From the NCBI RefSeq assembly GCF_001858325.1, contig NZ_MBPP01000055.1, positions 1 through 37,540 on the forward strand: a stretch of 37,540 nt of DNA. Reading direction: 5' to 3'. Shown in pieces: positions 7,927-17,896 of the stretch. The translations under genes were made by a program, and so were the position numbers. Source of the stretch: Marinobacter sp. AC-23. GTDB taxonomy: Bacteria > Pseudomonadota > Gammaproteobacteria > Pseudomonadales > Oleiphilaceae. Below the pieces are notes generated by a model. It was given only the letters and a program-made list of their open reading frames with translations. It was not told where the DNA came from and made no database searches. Numbering within the stretch: position 1 is the stretch's first letter; each line of letters begins with the position of its first letter.

Positions 7927-9033
7927 TCAAGGTCCCACTTCTGGCGCCGGATCAGGCCCACCTTCGCGGAACTCACTGGCGGATTTACCGGTCCACTTTT
8001 TGAAAGCACGGCTGAAATTCGATAGATCGGCATAGCCAAGTTCATAAGCAATTTCGCTCACCGACTGGTTGGTGTACCGCAACAACTGAATGGCGCGGTC
8101 CTTTAGAACAGCTTCTACGATTTCACGGTAGCTGGTCTCCCTGTCTGCCAGCCGGCGCTTCAAGGTTCGGGACGATACGCAGAAACGCTCCGCCATGGCT
8201 TCCAGCGAGGGCAACGGCCCGGGCATCATGCGCAGCATGTTGCGTACAGCCATGGAGAGGTCACCCTGATCCTTCAATGCTTTCTGTAGTTCGAATTCGC
8301 ACTCATCGCTGGCCATGCGGGAAGCGTCTGCATCAGCAAGCCGCATACGCACATCTAGCAGTGCTTTCGGCAGCACCAGTAGTTCATCAGGCTGGTCATA
8401 CTCAAACTTTACGGGCAGCTGGTCGGCATACTTGCGGTAATAAGACGGCTCCGGGCCGCCGAGGCGCACACTTACGCCGGGCAGTTTGCCGTTATCAAGT
8501 GCAAATCCGCGCTTTTCTGCATCGCTGCGATCCAGTAGCTGCTCGGTGAGCAACACCAGCGTAGCGGTAACGGTTTCCGCCAGAAATGGATAGAGACCGG
8601 GCACGTCGAACTCGGTGCACAGCTTCACCAACACGTGATCATTGGTTTCCGACTGGCTCATGCTCAAAAAAGGCGCTCGAAGCTGCAGATAGCGGCGAAC
8701 GGAATCAAGAGCCCCGGCAAGCGTAGGGCTGGTTAGCGCAGCGAACCCGAGAGTGCCGTGAATGGTTACTCGCAGCTCCCGGGCCAGCATAAAGCTTAAC
8801 CCGTCTTTGCCGGCCAGCTTCAGTGCGCGCTCGGCCATAATCATGGCATCGGTAACAAACACACGGCTGTCGTTGGCTTTCAGATCCTCTGGCCCGAAGT
8901 TCAGGCCTTCATAGAGCGGCCGGTCGTTGTGTCCGAGCTGTCGCACGGTTTGTGCCAGCACTCGCATATACACGCCCGGCACCAGGAACAATCCCAGCAT
9001 TTGCCGTTCTTTTTCCGATCCGGGGATCGCCAT
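7927..9033 (-). CDS. AraC family transcriptional regulator
   Basis: The 368-aa regulator has an N-terminal effector domain of the AraC_binding_2/OruR type (about residues 25-200) and a C-terminal double helix-turn-helix. The latter runs from LEAMAERFCVSSRTLKRRLA to VSEIAYELGYADLSNFSRAF, followed by KWTGKSASEFR. I chose the ATG at 9033 because AAGGG lies 8 bases upstream; the frame also opens at a TTG at 9066. The effector is unknown. Similar regulators often control neighbouring lipid or hydrocarbon genes, but nothing here shows its target. Confidence 0.88.
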   Translation of the reverse strand: MAIPGSEKERQMLGLFLVPGVYMRVLAQTVRQLGHNDRPLYEGLNFGPEDLKANDSRVFVTDAMIMAERALKLAGKDGLSFMLARELRVTIHGTLGFAALTSPTLAGALDSVRRYLQLRAPFLSMSQSETNDHVLVKLCTEFDVPGLYPFLAETVTATLVLLTEQLLDRSDAEKRGFALDNGKLPGVSVRLGGPEPSYYRKYADQLPVKFEYDQPDELLVLPKALLDVRMRLADADASRMASDECEFELQKALKDQGDLSMAVRNMLRMMPGPLPSLEAMAERFCVSSRTLKRRLADRETSYREIVEAVLKDRAIQLLRYTNQSVSEIAYELGYADLSNFSRAFKKWTGKSASEFREGGPDPAPEVGP

Positions 9034-9243
9034 AGATTGCCCTTGATTGCCTGAATGAACGCCCAAGGAAGACTCTAGCAGAAGCCCGCAGCCATCACAG
9101 TGGGGCCGGTTGCACCCAGGCCCGCGTCGCGCTGGCCAATTTTGTCCTATTTAGAATGATGGCCGTCCCATTTTCGCATTCAGCCCAAGACTGGACTCCG
9201 ACACACTGAAGCCATGACATCAGCCAATGTGAGGAGTAAACCC

Positions 9244-10149
9244 ATGCTGAATACAAAAACCGCCGAAAAGCAGGCTGCCACAACCAGCCGGGCGTCAAAA
9301 ACGCCTGATAACGTCGACATCAAAGCCCAACGCATGGGGTTTGAATTTGATGAACAGGTGCCCCAGTACTGGCTGGAGAACAGCCATTTTCTAAGCCATA
9401 CAATGAACGCGCTTTCGGTGCTTTTTCCAAAGGGCGAACAGTTTTTTGTGGATTCTGTGCGTGCGTTTCGAGCTCAGATTAACGATCCCCAGCTGAAAGC
9501 CGAGGTACGGGGCTTTATTGGGCAGGAGGCCATGCATTCCCTGGAGCATATGGCCATGAACCAGCATGTGCGGGATCGTGGTATGCCGGTGGACGAACTG
9601 GAAAAACACCTCGCGATAGTTCTGGGCGCCACCAAAAAGCTACCAAAGCGCCACCAGCTAGCCATTACCTGTGCGCTGGAACACATGACCGCCATGATGG
9701 CGGATATGCTTTTGGAGCGCGACGATGTTCGTGAGGGCATGCATGAAACCATGCGGCCGCTTTGGGCGTGGCACGCTATTGAGGAAACCGAGCACAAGGC
9801 AGTCGCTTATGATGTGTTCCAGCAGGTCGGGGGCACCTACGCCGAAAGGACGTTTTACCTGGCCTTCAGCACGGCTGCCCTGGGTGTCATGGCCTCCTAT
9901 TTCACCTGCCGTATGATGCTGAACGACGCCAAACGCTTCTCGATTGCTGATACCGCCAGCGGCTTGTGGCGCTTGTGGGGCAAGAACGGCACCTTCTCCA
10001 GCCTGATTCCTGCCTGGTTTGGCTACTTCAAGCCGGGCTACCACCCCTGGGATCATGACAACAGTGAGCTGGTTGCGCGCTTTAAAGCTGAGATTCAGGC
10101 TTATATTGCACCGCAATACCAGGGCGGGAATCGCAAAACCCTGCAGTAA
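9244..10149 (+). CDS. Predicted metal-dependent hydrolase (PF10118 type)
   Basis: The 301-aa protein matches the family once called predicted metal-dependent hydrolase. Metal-ligand-like residues are visible in GQEAMHSLEHMAMNQH, CALEHMTAMMADMLLE and WHAIEETEHKAVAYDVFQQ. The spaced E and ExxH pattern resembles a helical di-iron (ferritin-like) site more than a hydrolase, so its chemistry is uncertain. GAGGAG before the ATG at 9244 decides the start over the in-frame ATG at 9214. It converges with the next gene. Confidence 0.8.
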   Translation: MLNTKTAEKQAATTSRASKTPDNVDIKAQRMGFEFDEQVPQYWLENSHFLSHTMNALSVLFPKGEQFFVDSVRAFRAQINDPQLKAEVRGFIGQEAMHSLEHMAMNQHVRDRGMPVDELEKHLAIVLGATKKLPKRHQLAITCALEHMTAMMADMLLERDDVREGMHETMRPLWAWHAIEETEHKAVAYDVFQQVGGTYAERTFYLAFSTAALGVMASYFTCRMMLNDAKRFSIADTASGLWRLWGKNGTFSSLIPAWFGYFKPGYHPWDHDNSELVARFKAEIQAYIAPQYQGGNRKTLQ

Positions 10150-10194
10150 TTCCGAAGCGCAACCAAGTGGGCCGGTCCGACAACGCTGGCCTGC

Positions 10195-10998
10195 TTAGTT
10201 TCCGGCCCCAGCACTGTGTTCGTTCGCCGCAATACCTTTCGCCACCACAACACCCTTGCGCCACAACCGCCATTCACCGGGCTGGTAAATATCCCATTCT
10301 TCATCGCTGGTTAACGGCTCGGTTACGATAACGCTCACGATATCGTTCGGCGTGGTTTCAGATTCAAAATCCACAATAACGTCTGCGTCTTTCAGCCGTG
10401 CAGGGCGAAAAGGCGCGCAGCGGGTGATGCTGGCCATTTTGGTGGTGCAGTAGGTGAACAGCCAGTCGCCGTTACTCAACAACAGATTGAACACACCCTG
10501 ACCGGCATAAGCTTTCGAGAGCTGAACCAAACGCTCTGTAATAGCCTCGACCGAGTCATTACGATCACATTGGCTACGCAGGTGATTGAGGATATCGCAG
10601 AACAACGCCTCACTGTCTGTGCCGCCTACGGGCTCGTAAAACCCCGGCGACGACTGGAACTCAGAAAGCTGGCCGTTATGGGCAAACACCCAGTAGCGGC
10701 CCCAGAGCTCACGCATAAACGGATGGGTATTAGCCAGGCAAATTTCGCCCACATTGGCCTGGCGAATATGGCAAACAGCCACTTCGCTTTTGATAGGGTG
10801 AGTCTGAACCACTTCGGCAAGCCGTGAGTTGGCGCTGGCATCCACATCATGGAACGCCCGCACGCCTTTACCCTCATAGAAAGCCACACCCCAGCCGTCT
10901 TTGTGGGGGCCGGTGTCGCCGCCTCTGCGGGTCAGCCCGGTGAAGCTGAAGCAAAGATCGGTCGGTGTATTGGCGCTCATGGCCAGTAGTTCACACAT
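10195..10998 (-). CDS. Class II glutamine amidotransferase (YafJ-like)
   Basis: The 267-aa protein begins MCELLAMSAN, so Cys2 becomes the N-terminal nucleophile after Met removal, as in Ntn-type glutamine amidotransferases. Other family motifs are DGWGVAFY, CHIRQANVG, THPFMRELWGRYWVFAHNG and GGTDSEALFCDIL. Such single-domain proteins release ammonia from glutamine, but the acceptor reaction of YafJ-type proteins is unknown. Confidence 0.92.
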   Translation of the reverse strand: MCELLAMSANTPTDLCFSFTGLTRRGGDTGPHKDGWGVAFYEGKGVRAFHDVDASANSRLAEVVQTHPIKSEVAVCHIRQANVGEICLANTHPFMRELWGRYWVFAHNGQLSEFQSSPGFYEPVGGTDSEALFCDILNHLRSQCDRNDSVEAITERLVQLSKAYAGQGVFNLLLSNGDWLFTYCTTKMASITRCAPFRPARLKDADVIVDFESETTPNDIVSVIVTEPLTSDEEWDIYQPGEWRLWRKGVVVAKGIAANEHSAGAGN

Positions 10999-11051
10999 AG
11001 GCTAAAACGGCTCCTTGCAGCATCAAGAATTCTACCGCAAGAATACCGGAA

Positions 11052-11867
11052 TTAGATATACAGCGTTTTACGGGAAAAGCGCTCTACCAATGGCTGATAT
11101 GCCGAACCCAGTATGCGGTTAATAGCGTCAATGCCCCAGGCATCTGGCCCCACCAAAATACGGGATTCGTTTTTGAGCATGCCTTTCACAATAATTTCGG
11201 CGGCTTTCTCCGGCGTGGTCATGGCCAATTTATCAAAGCCCTTGCGCAGTTCTGCAGCGTGTTCAGCCTTGCTGGTGCGCGCCGAATTGGCGATGTTAGT
11301 GCGAATACCACCTGGGTGCACACAACTGACGGCAACCGGCTGCTTTTCCAGCTTCATTTCCTGGCGCAGGGATTCGGTGAATCCGCGCACTGCGAACTTG
11401 GCCGCATTATAGGCGCTTTGCGTAGGCACGCCGATCAGGCCAAACACACTGGAGATGTTCACGACATGGCCATCACCAGAGGCAATCAGGTGTGGAAGGA
11501 AAGCACGAGTGCCATGGGCAACGCCCCAGAAGTCGATGTTCATGATCCACTCGAAATCAGCATCTGTCATCTCCCTCACCGACGCTGAGAGTGCAACACC
11601 TGCGTTATTGATGATGATGTTAACCTGGCCAAAATCCTTTGCCACCTCTGCGGCATGGGCGTAAATTGCGTCTCTGTCACCCACGTCTAACCGGTAAGTT
11701 CTGACCTCCGAGCCCTCGATAGCTGCAGCCGTTTCTGCCAACCCTTCCTCGTTAACATCCGACAGCGCCAGCCTACAGCCGCGCATGGCCAATGCTTTGG
11801 CGAGCGCTCGCCCAATACCGGAACCAGCCCCGGTCACCACCGCCACTTTGTTTTTCAGATCTTTCAT
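11052..11867 (-). CDS. Short-chain dehydrogenase/reductase (SDR)
   Basis: A classical SDR of 271 aa: cofactor motif TGAGSGIG near residue 14, NNAG near 90, catalytic Ser in VNISSVFG and YNAAK (Tyr-x-x-x-Lys). An Asp after the second strand (LALSDVNEEG) suggests NAD(H) preference. The C-terminal VKGMLKNESRILVGPDAWGID resembles SDRs found near lipid metabolism genes in marine gammaproteobacteria. AGAGG before the ATG at 11867 supports that start; an in-frame GTG lies two codons upstream. Confidence 0.9.
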   Translation of the reverse strand: MKDLKNKVAVVTGAGSGIGRALAKALAMRGCRLALSDVNEEGLAETAAAIEGSEVRTYRLDVGDRDAIYAHAAEVAKDFGQVNIIINNAGVALSASVREMTDADFEWIMNIDFWGVAHGTRAFLPHLIASGDGHVVNISSVFGLIGVPTQSAYNAAKFAVRGFTESLRQEMKLEKQPVAVSCVHPGGIRTNIANSARTSKAEHAAELRKGFDKLAMTTPEKAAEIIVKGMLKNESRILVGPDAWGIDAINRILGSAYQPLVERFSRKTLYI

Positions 11868-12066
11868 GGCCACCAGCCTCTTGTTGTGTGTTGTTCTGAT
11901 GAAAGAAGATACTCTAACAACTCCCGCTGATCAGCATATGGCTTTCGATTTCGATGTTGCACGGCGCCCGGGCCACTCGGACTCAGCCTAAGCTTTTCGG
12001 TACAATCCATCCTCCGGGAGTTCGATCTCACGGATTTCTTAAACCCTGAACCTGCGGATTTTCTGT

Positions 12067-12525
12067 ATGGAATGGAGTATTACGCATTTCTGGTTGATTC
12101 TGGCCCTTGTGCTGGGGCTGGCTGAGCTGACCTCCGGCGTGCTTTTGCTGCTGGCACTGGCTATCGCTGCTGCTCTGACGGCGGTACTGGCTTACGTCGG
12201 CATGTCATTCGAGTGGCAACTGGTTGGCATGGGTGTATTCTCGGGCCTGCTGGTGCCCATCGCTATCCGCTGGATCCGGCCATGCTTTACCCCCAAGGGT
12301 GTGGCTTACGGAACCACTGGTACCGGCGTCGAGCACGGCAAGCGATACCGCACACTAAAGCGAGATTTCGACGGCGCAGCAGGCATCAAAGTTAACGGCG
12401 ACTTTTATCGCTTGAGAGACGACAATACCGGGGCTACCGATTTCCCAGAGGGAACCGAGGTTATTTTTAAGCAATTTGATGGCACCACCGCCATTGTCCA
12501 AACAGCTACACACAAGGAGCAGTAA
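12067..12525 (+). CDS. NfeD-like membrane protein
   Basis: The 152-aa protein has two or three N-terminal membrane helices (residues ~5-75) followed by a small OB-fold NfeD domain (VEHGKRYRTLKRDFDGAAG, then NGDFYRLRDD and GTEVIFKQFDGTTAIVQ). These proteins pair with SPFH proteins in membrane-protein quality control. It ends 2 bases before the SPFH gene. Confidence 0.88.
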   Translation: MEWSITHFWLILALVLGLAELTSGVLLLLALAIAAALTAVLAYVGMSFEWQLVGMGVFSGLLVPIAIRWIRPCFTPKGVAYGTTGTGVEHGKRYRTLKRDFDGAAGIKVNGDFYRLRDDNTGATDFPEGTEVIFKQFDGTTAIVQTATHKEQ

Positions 12526-12527
12526 GC

Positions 12528-13561
12528 ATGGAATCGTTTATTTCACCGGGGCTTATTATCAGCCTGATCGTTGTCGCCATCGGCATCTTCATCATTGCCA
12601 AAGGGCTGGTGATTATCCGGCAGTCAGAAGTTATGGTTATTGAGCGCCTGGGTTCGTTCAACCGCGTTCTGGAAAGCGGCGTGAACATCATCATTCCCTT
12701 TGTTGAGCGGCCCCGCCCCATCACCATGATCCGCTACATGCGCATGGGCGAGGAATACCACCCGATGACCACCGATGAAGTTCGCATTGACCGCCGGGAA
12801 ACCGTCATGGATTTCCCCGGGCAGCCGGTGGTAACCACCGATAACGTGACCGTTAAGATCAACGGTGCGCTTTACTACCAGATCATAGATCCTCGCCGCG
12901 CGGTGTATGAGGTGGCCAACATGAGCCAGGCGGTTGAAGTACTGGCCAAAACCACGCTGCGTTCGGTGGTAGGTAAAATGGAACTGGACAAGCTGTTCGA
13001 GTCCCGTGCCGAGGTAAACAACGCCATTCAGGCCGAAATGGAAGAGGCGGCCTCCAAATGGGGTGTAAAGCTCACGCGGGTAGAAGTTCAAGACATCAAC
13101 ATGCCAGAAGAAGTAGAAGACGCCATGCGTCTGCAGATGGCAGCAGAGCGTAAGCGCCGGGCCACGGTTACCGAAGCAGAAGGTGAAAAGACCGCAGCGA
13201 TCGCCAAGGCACAGGGCCAGCGGGAATCCTCTATTCTTAACGCCCAGGGCGACAAAGAATCTGCCATTTTGCGAGCGCAGGGTGAGCAGGAATCCATTCG
13301 CTTGGTACTGAGCGCCATTGGCGATTCTGAAGACAACAAACAGACGGTTATCGGCTATCTGTTGGGGCAAAGCTACATCAAGGTATTGCCGAATATGGCA
13401 AAAGACGGCGAACGGGTGTTTGTACCTACGAGTCTTCTGCTCTGTTGGGTTCTATGGGAATGTTCCGGGAACTGGCCGGCAGCCCAGACGATGTGGTTCG
13501 TCAGTCGCTGCAAAAAGACGGCCTGCGTGGCGGGCTGGTTGGTGGCGCCGGCAACCTCTAA
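12528..13561 (+). CDS. SPFH/Band 7 (stomatin, QmcA-like) membrane protein (frameshifted near 3' end)
   Basis: There is one N-terminal membrane helix (residues ~10-30), an SPFH domain (IERLGSFNRVLESGVNIIIP, DNVTVKINGALYYQI) and an Ala/Glu/Gln-rich coiled-coil stretch (AAERKRRATVTEAEGEKTAA). It likely forms oligomeric membrane microdomains with the NfeD partner. As written, the frame runs on to 13808 across the opposing yfbR gene. Restoring one T in CCTACG (13425-13430) gives VFVPYESSALLGSMGMFREL and a stop at 13559-13561, a normal 344-aa protein. The longer C-terminus is therefore an artefact of the frameshift. Confidence 0.87.
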
Positions 13562-13576
13562 GACTCGCAAATCCGT

Positions 13577-13611
13577 GGACAACTTGCTGGCATCAGCCCA
13601 GCAGGTTGTCC
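13577..13611. terminator. Convergent terminator hairpin
   Basis: GGACAACTTGCTGG pairs with CCAGCAGGTTGTCC (14 bp, one G-T pair) around a 7-base loop. It sits between the SPFH gene and yfbR and covers the yfbR stop codon. No long T-run follows. Confidence 0.5.
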
Positions 13612-14186
13612 AGCGGCTCGTCGTAGCTAGGTGCGAACACTTTCATAAAATAGGTCACCTCTGGCAACCCCTCCTGCTCAAGCTTTTGCCTAATCTGCTT
13701 CTCAGCAGGCTCAAACTCACGGTTACCCGCGCGCACTTCCGCTTGGCATTTCAGCCAGGCCGACAAGCGGTCTGCTGCTTTGATCAGTTCGCGATCCTCA
13801 GTTGGTAACTGGGATTCCTGAAGATAGGGTGCAAAATCCTCACGCAAGTCTTCCGGTAGCAACGCCAACAATTCCGCCTCGGCTTTGTGTTCAATGTCGC
13901 CGAAGGCCTCGCGCATAACTTTGGAATGGTATTTTATGGGCGTGGGCATATCACCTGTTATCACCTCGGTTGCATCGTGATACAACGCAGCCGCGGCAAT
14001 CTTATCTGCGTTCACCTGTCCGCCGAAGTGCCGGTTGCGAATCAGCGCCAGTGCGTGGGCCAGGGTGGCCACTTCCCAGGAATGGGTTGCTACGTTTTCC
14101 TCAATGGCGTTGCGCATCAACCCCCAACGCTTGATCCACCGCAGCCGGGAAACATAAGCAAAAAAATGACTACTGGCCTTGGGCAC
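13593..14186 (-). CDS. yfbR: 5'-deoxynucleotidase YfbR, HD family
   Basis: The 197-aa HD-domain protein follows E. coli YfbR along its length: SHFFAYVSRLRWIKRWGLMR, then ENVATHSWEVA, AALYHDATEVITGDMPTPIK and IKAADRLSAWLKC. The histidine and HD pair bind a divalent metal. It dephosphorylates deoxyribonucleoside 5'-monophosphates. It starts with GTG at 14186; the alignment of the N-terminus supports this. Confidence 0.92.
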   Translation of the reverse strand: MPKASSHFFAYVSRLRWIKRWGLMRNAIEENVATHSWEVATLAHALALIRNRHFGGQVNADKIAAAALYHDATEVITGDMPTPIKYHSKVMREAFGDIEHKAEAELLALLPEDLREDFAPYLQESQLPTEDRELIKAADRLSAWLKCQAEVRAGNREFEPAEKQIRQKLEQEGLPEVTYFMKVFAPSYDEPLDNLLG

Positions 14187-14230
14187 GCGCTTTGATCCTT
14201 ATGACTGCCGTTGTGTAATGCTTGAACACC

Positions 14231-17056
14231 TTAACGAGCGTCCAGAGTAAACCCGACGATGACGTTGCCATCATCCGACACCTGCGCATTGCGCGAGGGA
14301 TCGAGCATATATAACTGACTGGCTGGCACACCGTGAGTGTCCCGCAGTATTTCCTGAACCGTAGCACCCCGCGCGTTGGCTAGATTGTTCAGTACTTCAG
14401 GTGCGTTCAGTGTCCGCTCCCCCGCCAGATAGGCCTTGCGAGCTTCTTGCCAGGCTTGCTCGGTCAACTCGTCGCCTTGGCTTGCTGCCAACTCATCACG
14501 CAAAAGCACCAACCCATCAGCAGACGGCGAAACACCACCGCGGATATTCAACAAAAGATTCGGTCGGTCCAGCAAAGCGTCCGCCAGCACAGCCAGCTTC
14601 TCGGCCTCGCCCTGAGCCAGTTTAGCGGTGCCTGGCTCAAAGCTCATCTGGCCCAACTCTTCGCCGCTAAGGCCCGCAAGATCGGCAATTGAACCCAGCA
14701 CACTGAACGGCGATGTAGCCGCCTTGGCCAGCAAGTTCACGAACGTTCTCATAACCACCTGGCCCACGCTGAACTCAGGGCTGGCCATATCCCCGCTAAT
14801 TGGCAGGTTTACCTCAATCACGCCGTTACTATCTTTAAGTAGTGCTAGCCCGAGCTTCACCGGTGCATTAATCGCTTCCTGGCTGGCAATGGCCTGCCCC
14901 AAGCCGAAACGGTCCATTATCACCCGGTTCGAAGCATCTATCTGGCTGCCGGTAATTTCATAATCCAGATCCAATTCCAGTTTACCGCTGTCGATGCCAT
15001 AACCCAGATATCGACCCAAGTAGGGTGACAGTGCCGGTAACGAGAGATCTTTCAGGGTCAGTTTCAGGTGGCTGGTCTCTTCGGTCCCCAGGGTGGCAAT
15101 CGTGCCGTCAAATTCGACGCTGGCACTGCCATCCACTCGACCGTTCAGGGACACTTTGCCTTGCTGGGGTGATACGTTGCTCAAGCCGGTAACCGAACCA
15201 TTGAGCTGATCGACCGACGTTGTAAAAGCCGGGTCCAGTGTGCGATCGGTGTAGTCGAGCGCGCCTTTCTCAACCATTAACTGGCCAATACGAAAGATGA
15301 ATTGAGCCTCTTCGCCCGTGCTCTCCTGTTGCGCGGTAGAGGTATCTCCAGCCTCAGGCGGCAATACAATCTGCGCTATATTGTGAACACTGTTGGTGTT
15401 GCGGACCAAATTAACAGCCGGCTGGGCGAGGGTAACCGTGCCGATTTCCAGTCTGGCCGGGTGCACGTTGTATTCAATAGGTGCCAAGCGCAGCGTTTGC
15501 CATGAAATCAGACGCTCTTTGCTGCCCGGCAACTGAAGGCTCAACCCAGACACCTCCGCAGTACCACTAAAGGTTCCGGTTAAAGGTTCCTGCTGGCCGT
15601 CTAAATCCAGGTTTCCATCCAGCCCCAGTGTGCCACCTGCAACCGCAAGGTTAACAGACTCCTGCAAATACGGTTCAAACGCCGCCAGTAGCACCCCAGA
15701 GCCGGAAATAGCCGCCTCCAGCGTGAAAGGCTGCGGGGTAAGCTGGCCCTTAAGGGAAAGCTTGCCACCACTGGCCAGAGCCGCTTGCAGTTGGTATGCC
15801 ACTTGTGATTCCATCGCGCTGGTTATGTCGCCTATGGTCAGCGATACCTGCTCCAGCGCCAGTTCTGCGGGCGAGTCCGGCTGCTGGTCTTGCCAGAGCA
15901 CACGTCCATCAGAAACGCGGATACCTCCCAGCGACCAGCGGAAAGGACTTTCCGCCGCTGTTGGTGCTTTTGGTTCCGACTCGCTTGTATTATCGCTCTG
16001 GGCAAAGGCATCCAGCGCGGCAAGCCAGTCAATCTCTCCGGCCTTGTTCCGCGCCAACGCAACATCGAGCTGCTCCAGCGAGACCTCGCCCATCGTGGCC
16101 TCACGGGTATTAAGATCAAACCCGATGGCATCAATGGCAATGGCCGCGGTTGTCAGGCGGGGTTGCTCGCTCTGCTTATTCGGCGCAACGGCCAGATCCT
16201 TCACCGACAAGCGGCCGTTGCGGGTAGACAGGGTTAGAACGTCACCGGCTTGCACCTCATAATCTGAGCTCACCGTTACTTTGCCTCCGCGCAAATCATA
16301 GGGCAGATAGGGCGCAAGGAAATGCCCAATGGTTTTATGATCCACGCCAGAGATAGACAGGTTGCCGTTGGAGTAAAGCGGTGTAACACTGAGGTTGCCC
16401 TGCCACTCAACAGTCTGGCTGCCCAGGGCAGCCTGCAGGTGATAGTCGCTACTGCGGCCCTCCCGTTGCCAGGTAGCCAGATCGCTCAACGTCAGGTCCA
16501 GCGGTGTAACCCGGAACTCGGCCATGTCTGGCTGAGTGAAATCCCGGAACAACAACTCGCCACCGTTTACGGTTAGCTGCTGAAAATACAGCGCAGGCGG
16601 GGCTTGATCTTCCTCAGGCTCAGGTTGCGCTGCCGGCTTGCCACTATCCCTTGCGCTGGCCGCCTGAAAATCCCGGGCAAAATTCACGCTATAGTCTTCA
16701 AGCAAATCCAGACGGATAAACGGCTCTTCAAGTTCGATGGCCTCAAACCCAACAATGCCACGAACCAGCTCAAAGAAATTGAGATTGATATACAAGCGAT
16801 CAAACCCAACGACCTTTTCGTTATCACTATCTTGTGCCGACAGGTTCAGAGCTTCGATACTCAGCGCAAACGGATTGCTGCTGATATCCCCAACATCAGC
16901 CTGCCAGCCCATGTTTTGCTCCAGTTGATCAGGCAGCGCACGCTTCAGCCACCAAGGGAGCAGCAAAAAACCAGCCAGGCTGTATAACACGATGAGTACG
17001 AGCGCTCCGATTACCAGGTTTCTGGCAAGACGGCTGCGTTTATGGCTTTGGGCCAC
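14231..17056 (-). CDS. DUF748/AsmA-like envelope protein
   Basis: The very large protein (about 941 aa) has one N-terminal membrane helix (residues ~15-35) followed by a long periplasmic region rich in beta strands. DUF748 repeats are typical: VTPLDLTLSDLATWQREGRS, and later LDYEITGSQIDASNRVIMDR and KLGLALLKDSNGVIEVNLPI. AsmA/DUF748 proteins belong to the repeating beta-groove class implicated in lipid transport between envelope membranes; this is an inference from the family. A GTG at 17056 with GGAAAGGAG seven bases upstream is a better start than the ATG at 17140. Confidence 0.82.
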   Translation of the reverse strand: MAQSHKRSRLARNLVIGALVLIVLYSLAGFLLLPWWLKRALPDQLEQNMGWQADVGDISSNPFALSIEALNLSAQDSDNEKVVGFDRLYINLNFFELVRGIVGFEAIELEEPFIRLDLLEDYSVNFARDFQAASARDSGKPAAQPEPEEDQAPPALYFQQLTVNGGELLFRDFTQPDMAEFRVTPLDLTLSDLATWQREGRSSDYHLQAALGSQTVEWQGNLSVTPLYSNGNLSISGVDHKTIGHFLAPYLPYDLRGGKVTVSSDYEVQAGDVLTLSTRNGRLSVKDLAVAPNKQSEQPRLTTAAIAIDAIGFDLNTREATMGEVSLEQLDVALARNKAGEIDWLAALDAFAQSDNTSESEPKAPTAAESPFRWSLGGIRVSDGRVLWQDQQPDSPAELALEQVSLTIGDITSAMESQVAYQLQAALASGGKLSLKGQLTPQPFTLEAAISGSGVLLAAFEPYLQESVNLAVAGGTLGLDGNLDLDGQQEPLTGTFSGTAEVSGLSLQLPGSKERLISWQTLRLAPIEYNVHPARLEIGTVTLAQPAVNLVRNTNSVHNIAQIVLPPEAGDTSTAQQESTGEEAQFIFRIGQLMVEKGALDYTDRTLDPAFTTSVDQLNGSVTGLSNVSPQQGKVSLNGRVDGSASVEFDGTIATLGTEETSHLKLTLKDLSLPALSPYLGRYLGYGIDSGKLELDLDYEITGSQIDASNRVIMDRFGLGQAIASQEAINAPVKLGLALLKDSNGVIEVNLPISGDMASPEFSVGQVVMRTFVNLLAKAATSPFSVLGSIADLAGLSGEELGQMSFEPGTAKLAQGEAEKLAVLADALLDRPNLLLNIRGGVSPSADGLVLLRDELAASQGDELTEQAWQEARKAYLAGERTLNAPEVLNNLANARGATVQEILRDTHGVPASQLYMLDPSRNAQVSDDGNVIVGFTLDAR

Positions 17057-17260
17057 GGATTTCTCCTTTCCGACGGTGGAGTCTGAAACTAAGAAGCCAA
17101 TACCTAAGGATAGTAGGCCCAGCACCGATTTGTCAGCCACTATGCAGCAATCGCTGACAGGTTAAACTGATCTCTATATCCTGAGCGGTCGTATCAGACT
17201 TTTTTGGCCATCTTTTTTAATACTACTTTTCTGGTTTTTGGCGAACAAGGATAGGCGTTT

Positions 17261-17896
17261 ATGGACATCGGCGATATGCGTCGCGACTTTGAAAGTGAAG
17301 GGCTCGATCGCGAAGCACTGAGCGATGACCCGTTCCAGCAGTTCGAAATCTGGTTCGGCAACGCCCGCGAGGCTGGCATTCTCGAACCCAATGCCATGTC
17401 ACTGGCCACCAGCGGTGCCGACAGCATGCCCGATTTGCGCACGGTTCTGCTGAAATACTTTGATGAGCGCGGGTTTGTGTTCTACACCAACTATGAAAGC
17501 CGCAAGGCCCACGAAATTGCTGAAAACCCCAGAGCGGCTCTGTTATTCCCTTGGATTGGACTAAACCGCCAGGTGCGTATTCAAGGCAAGGTAGAGAAAG
17601 TCAGCAAAACCGAATCCCTGAAGTACTTCGCCTCGCGCCCAAGAGGCAGCCAGATAGGCGCCTGGGTGTCTGAGCAAAGTAAAGCTATTACCTCAAGAGG
17701 GCTACTGGAACAGAAGGTGGCAGAGATGAGGCGCAAATTCAGCGAAGGCGAGGTGCCATTGCCTGGTTTTTGGGGTGGTTATCGAGTTGTTCCCGAGCGC
17801 ATCGAATTTTGGCAGGGCCGTCCCAGCCGCCTCCACGACCGTTTTGAATACGTGAGGGAAGGCAATGACTGGCTCATCCAACGACTTCAACCCTGA
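17261..17896 (+). CDS. pdxH: Pyridoxamine 5'-phosphate oxidase
   Basis: The 211-aa FMN enzyme oxidises pyridoxine or pyridoxamine 5'-phosphate to PLP. Diagnostic segments are PDLRTVLLKYFDERGFVFYT, ARPRG-like ASRPRGSQIGAWVSEQS and the C-terminal signature GGYRVVPERIEFWQGRPSRL. Length is normal. The 3' end overlaps the next gene by 32 bp, suggesting translational coupling. Confidence 0.96.
   Translation: MDIGDMRRDFESEGLDREALSDDPFQQFEIWFGNAREAGILEPNAMSLATSGADSMPDLRTVLLKYFDERGFVFYTNYESRKAHEIAENPRAALLFPWIGLNRQVRIQGKVEKVSKTESLKYFASRPRGSQIGAWVSEQSKAITSRGLLEQKVAEMRRKFSEGEVPLPGFWGGYRVVPERIEFWQGRPSRLHDRFEYVREGNDWLIQRLQP

Noticed and set aside
13562..13808. C-terminal extension of the SPFH protein
   Set aside because: It arises from the frameshift near 13427 and runs antisense through yfbR. 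The corrected frame stops at 13561.
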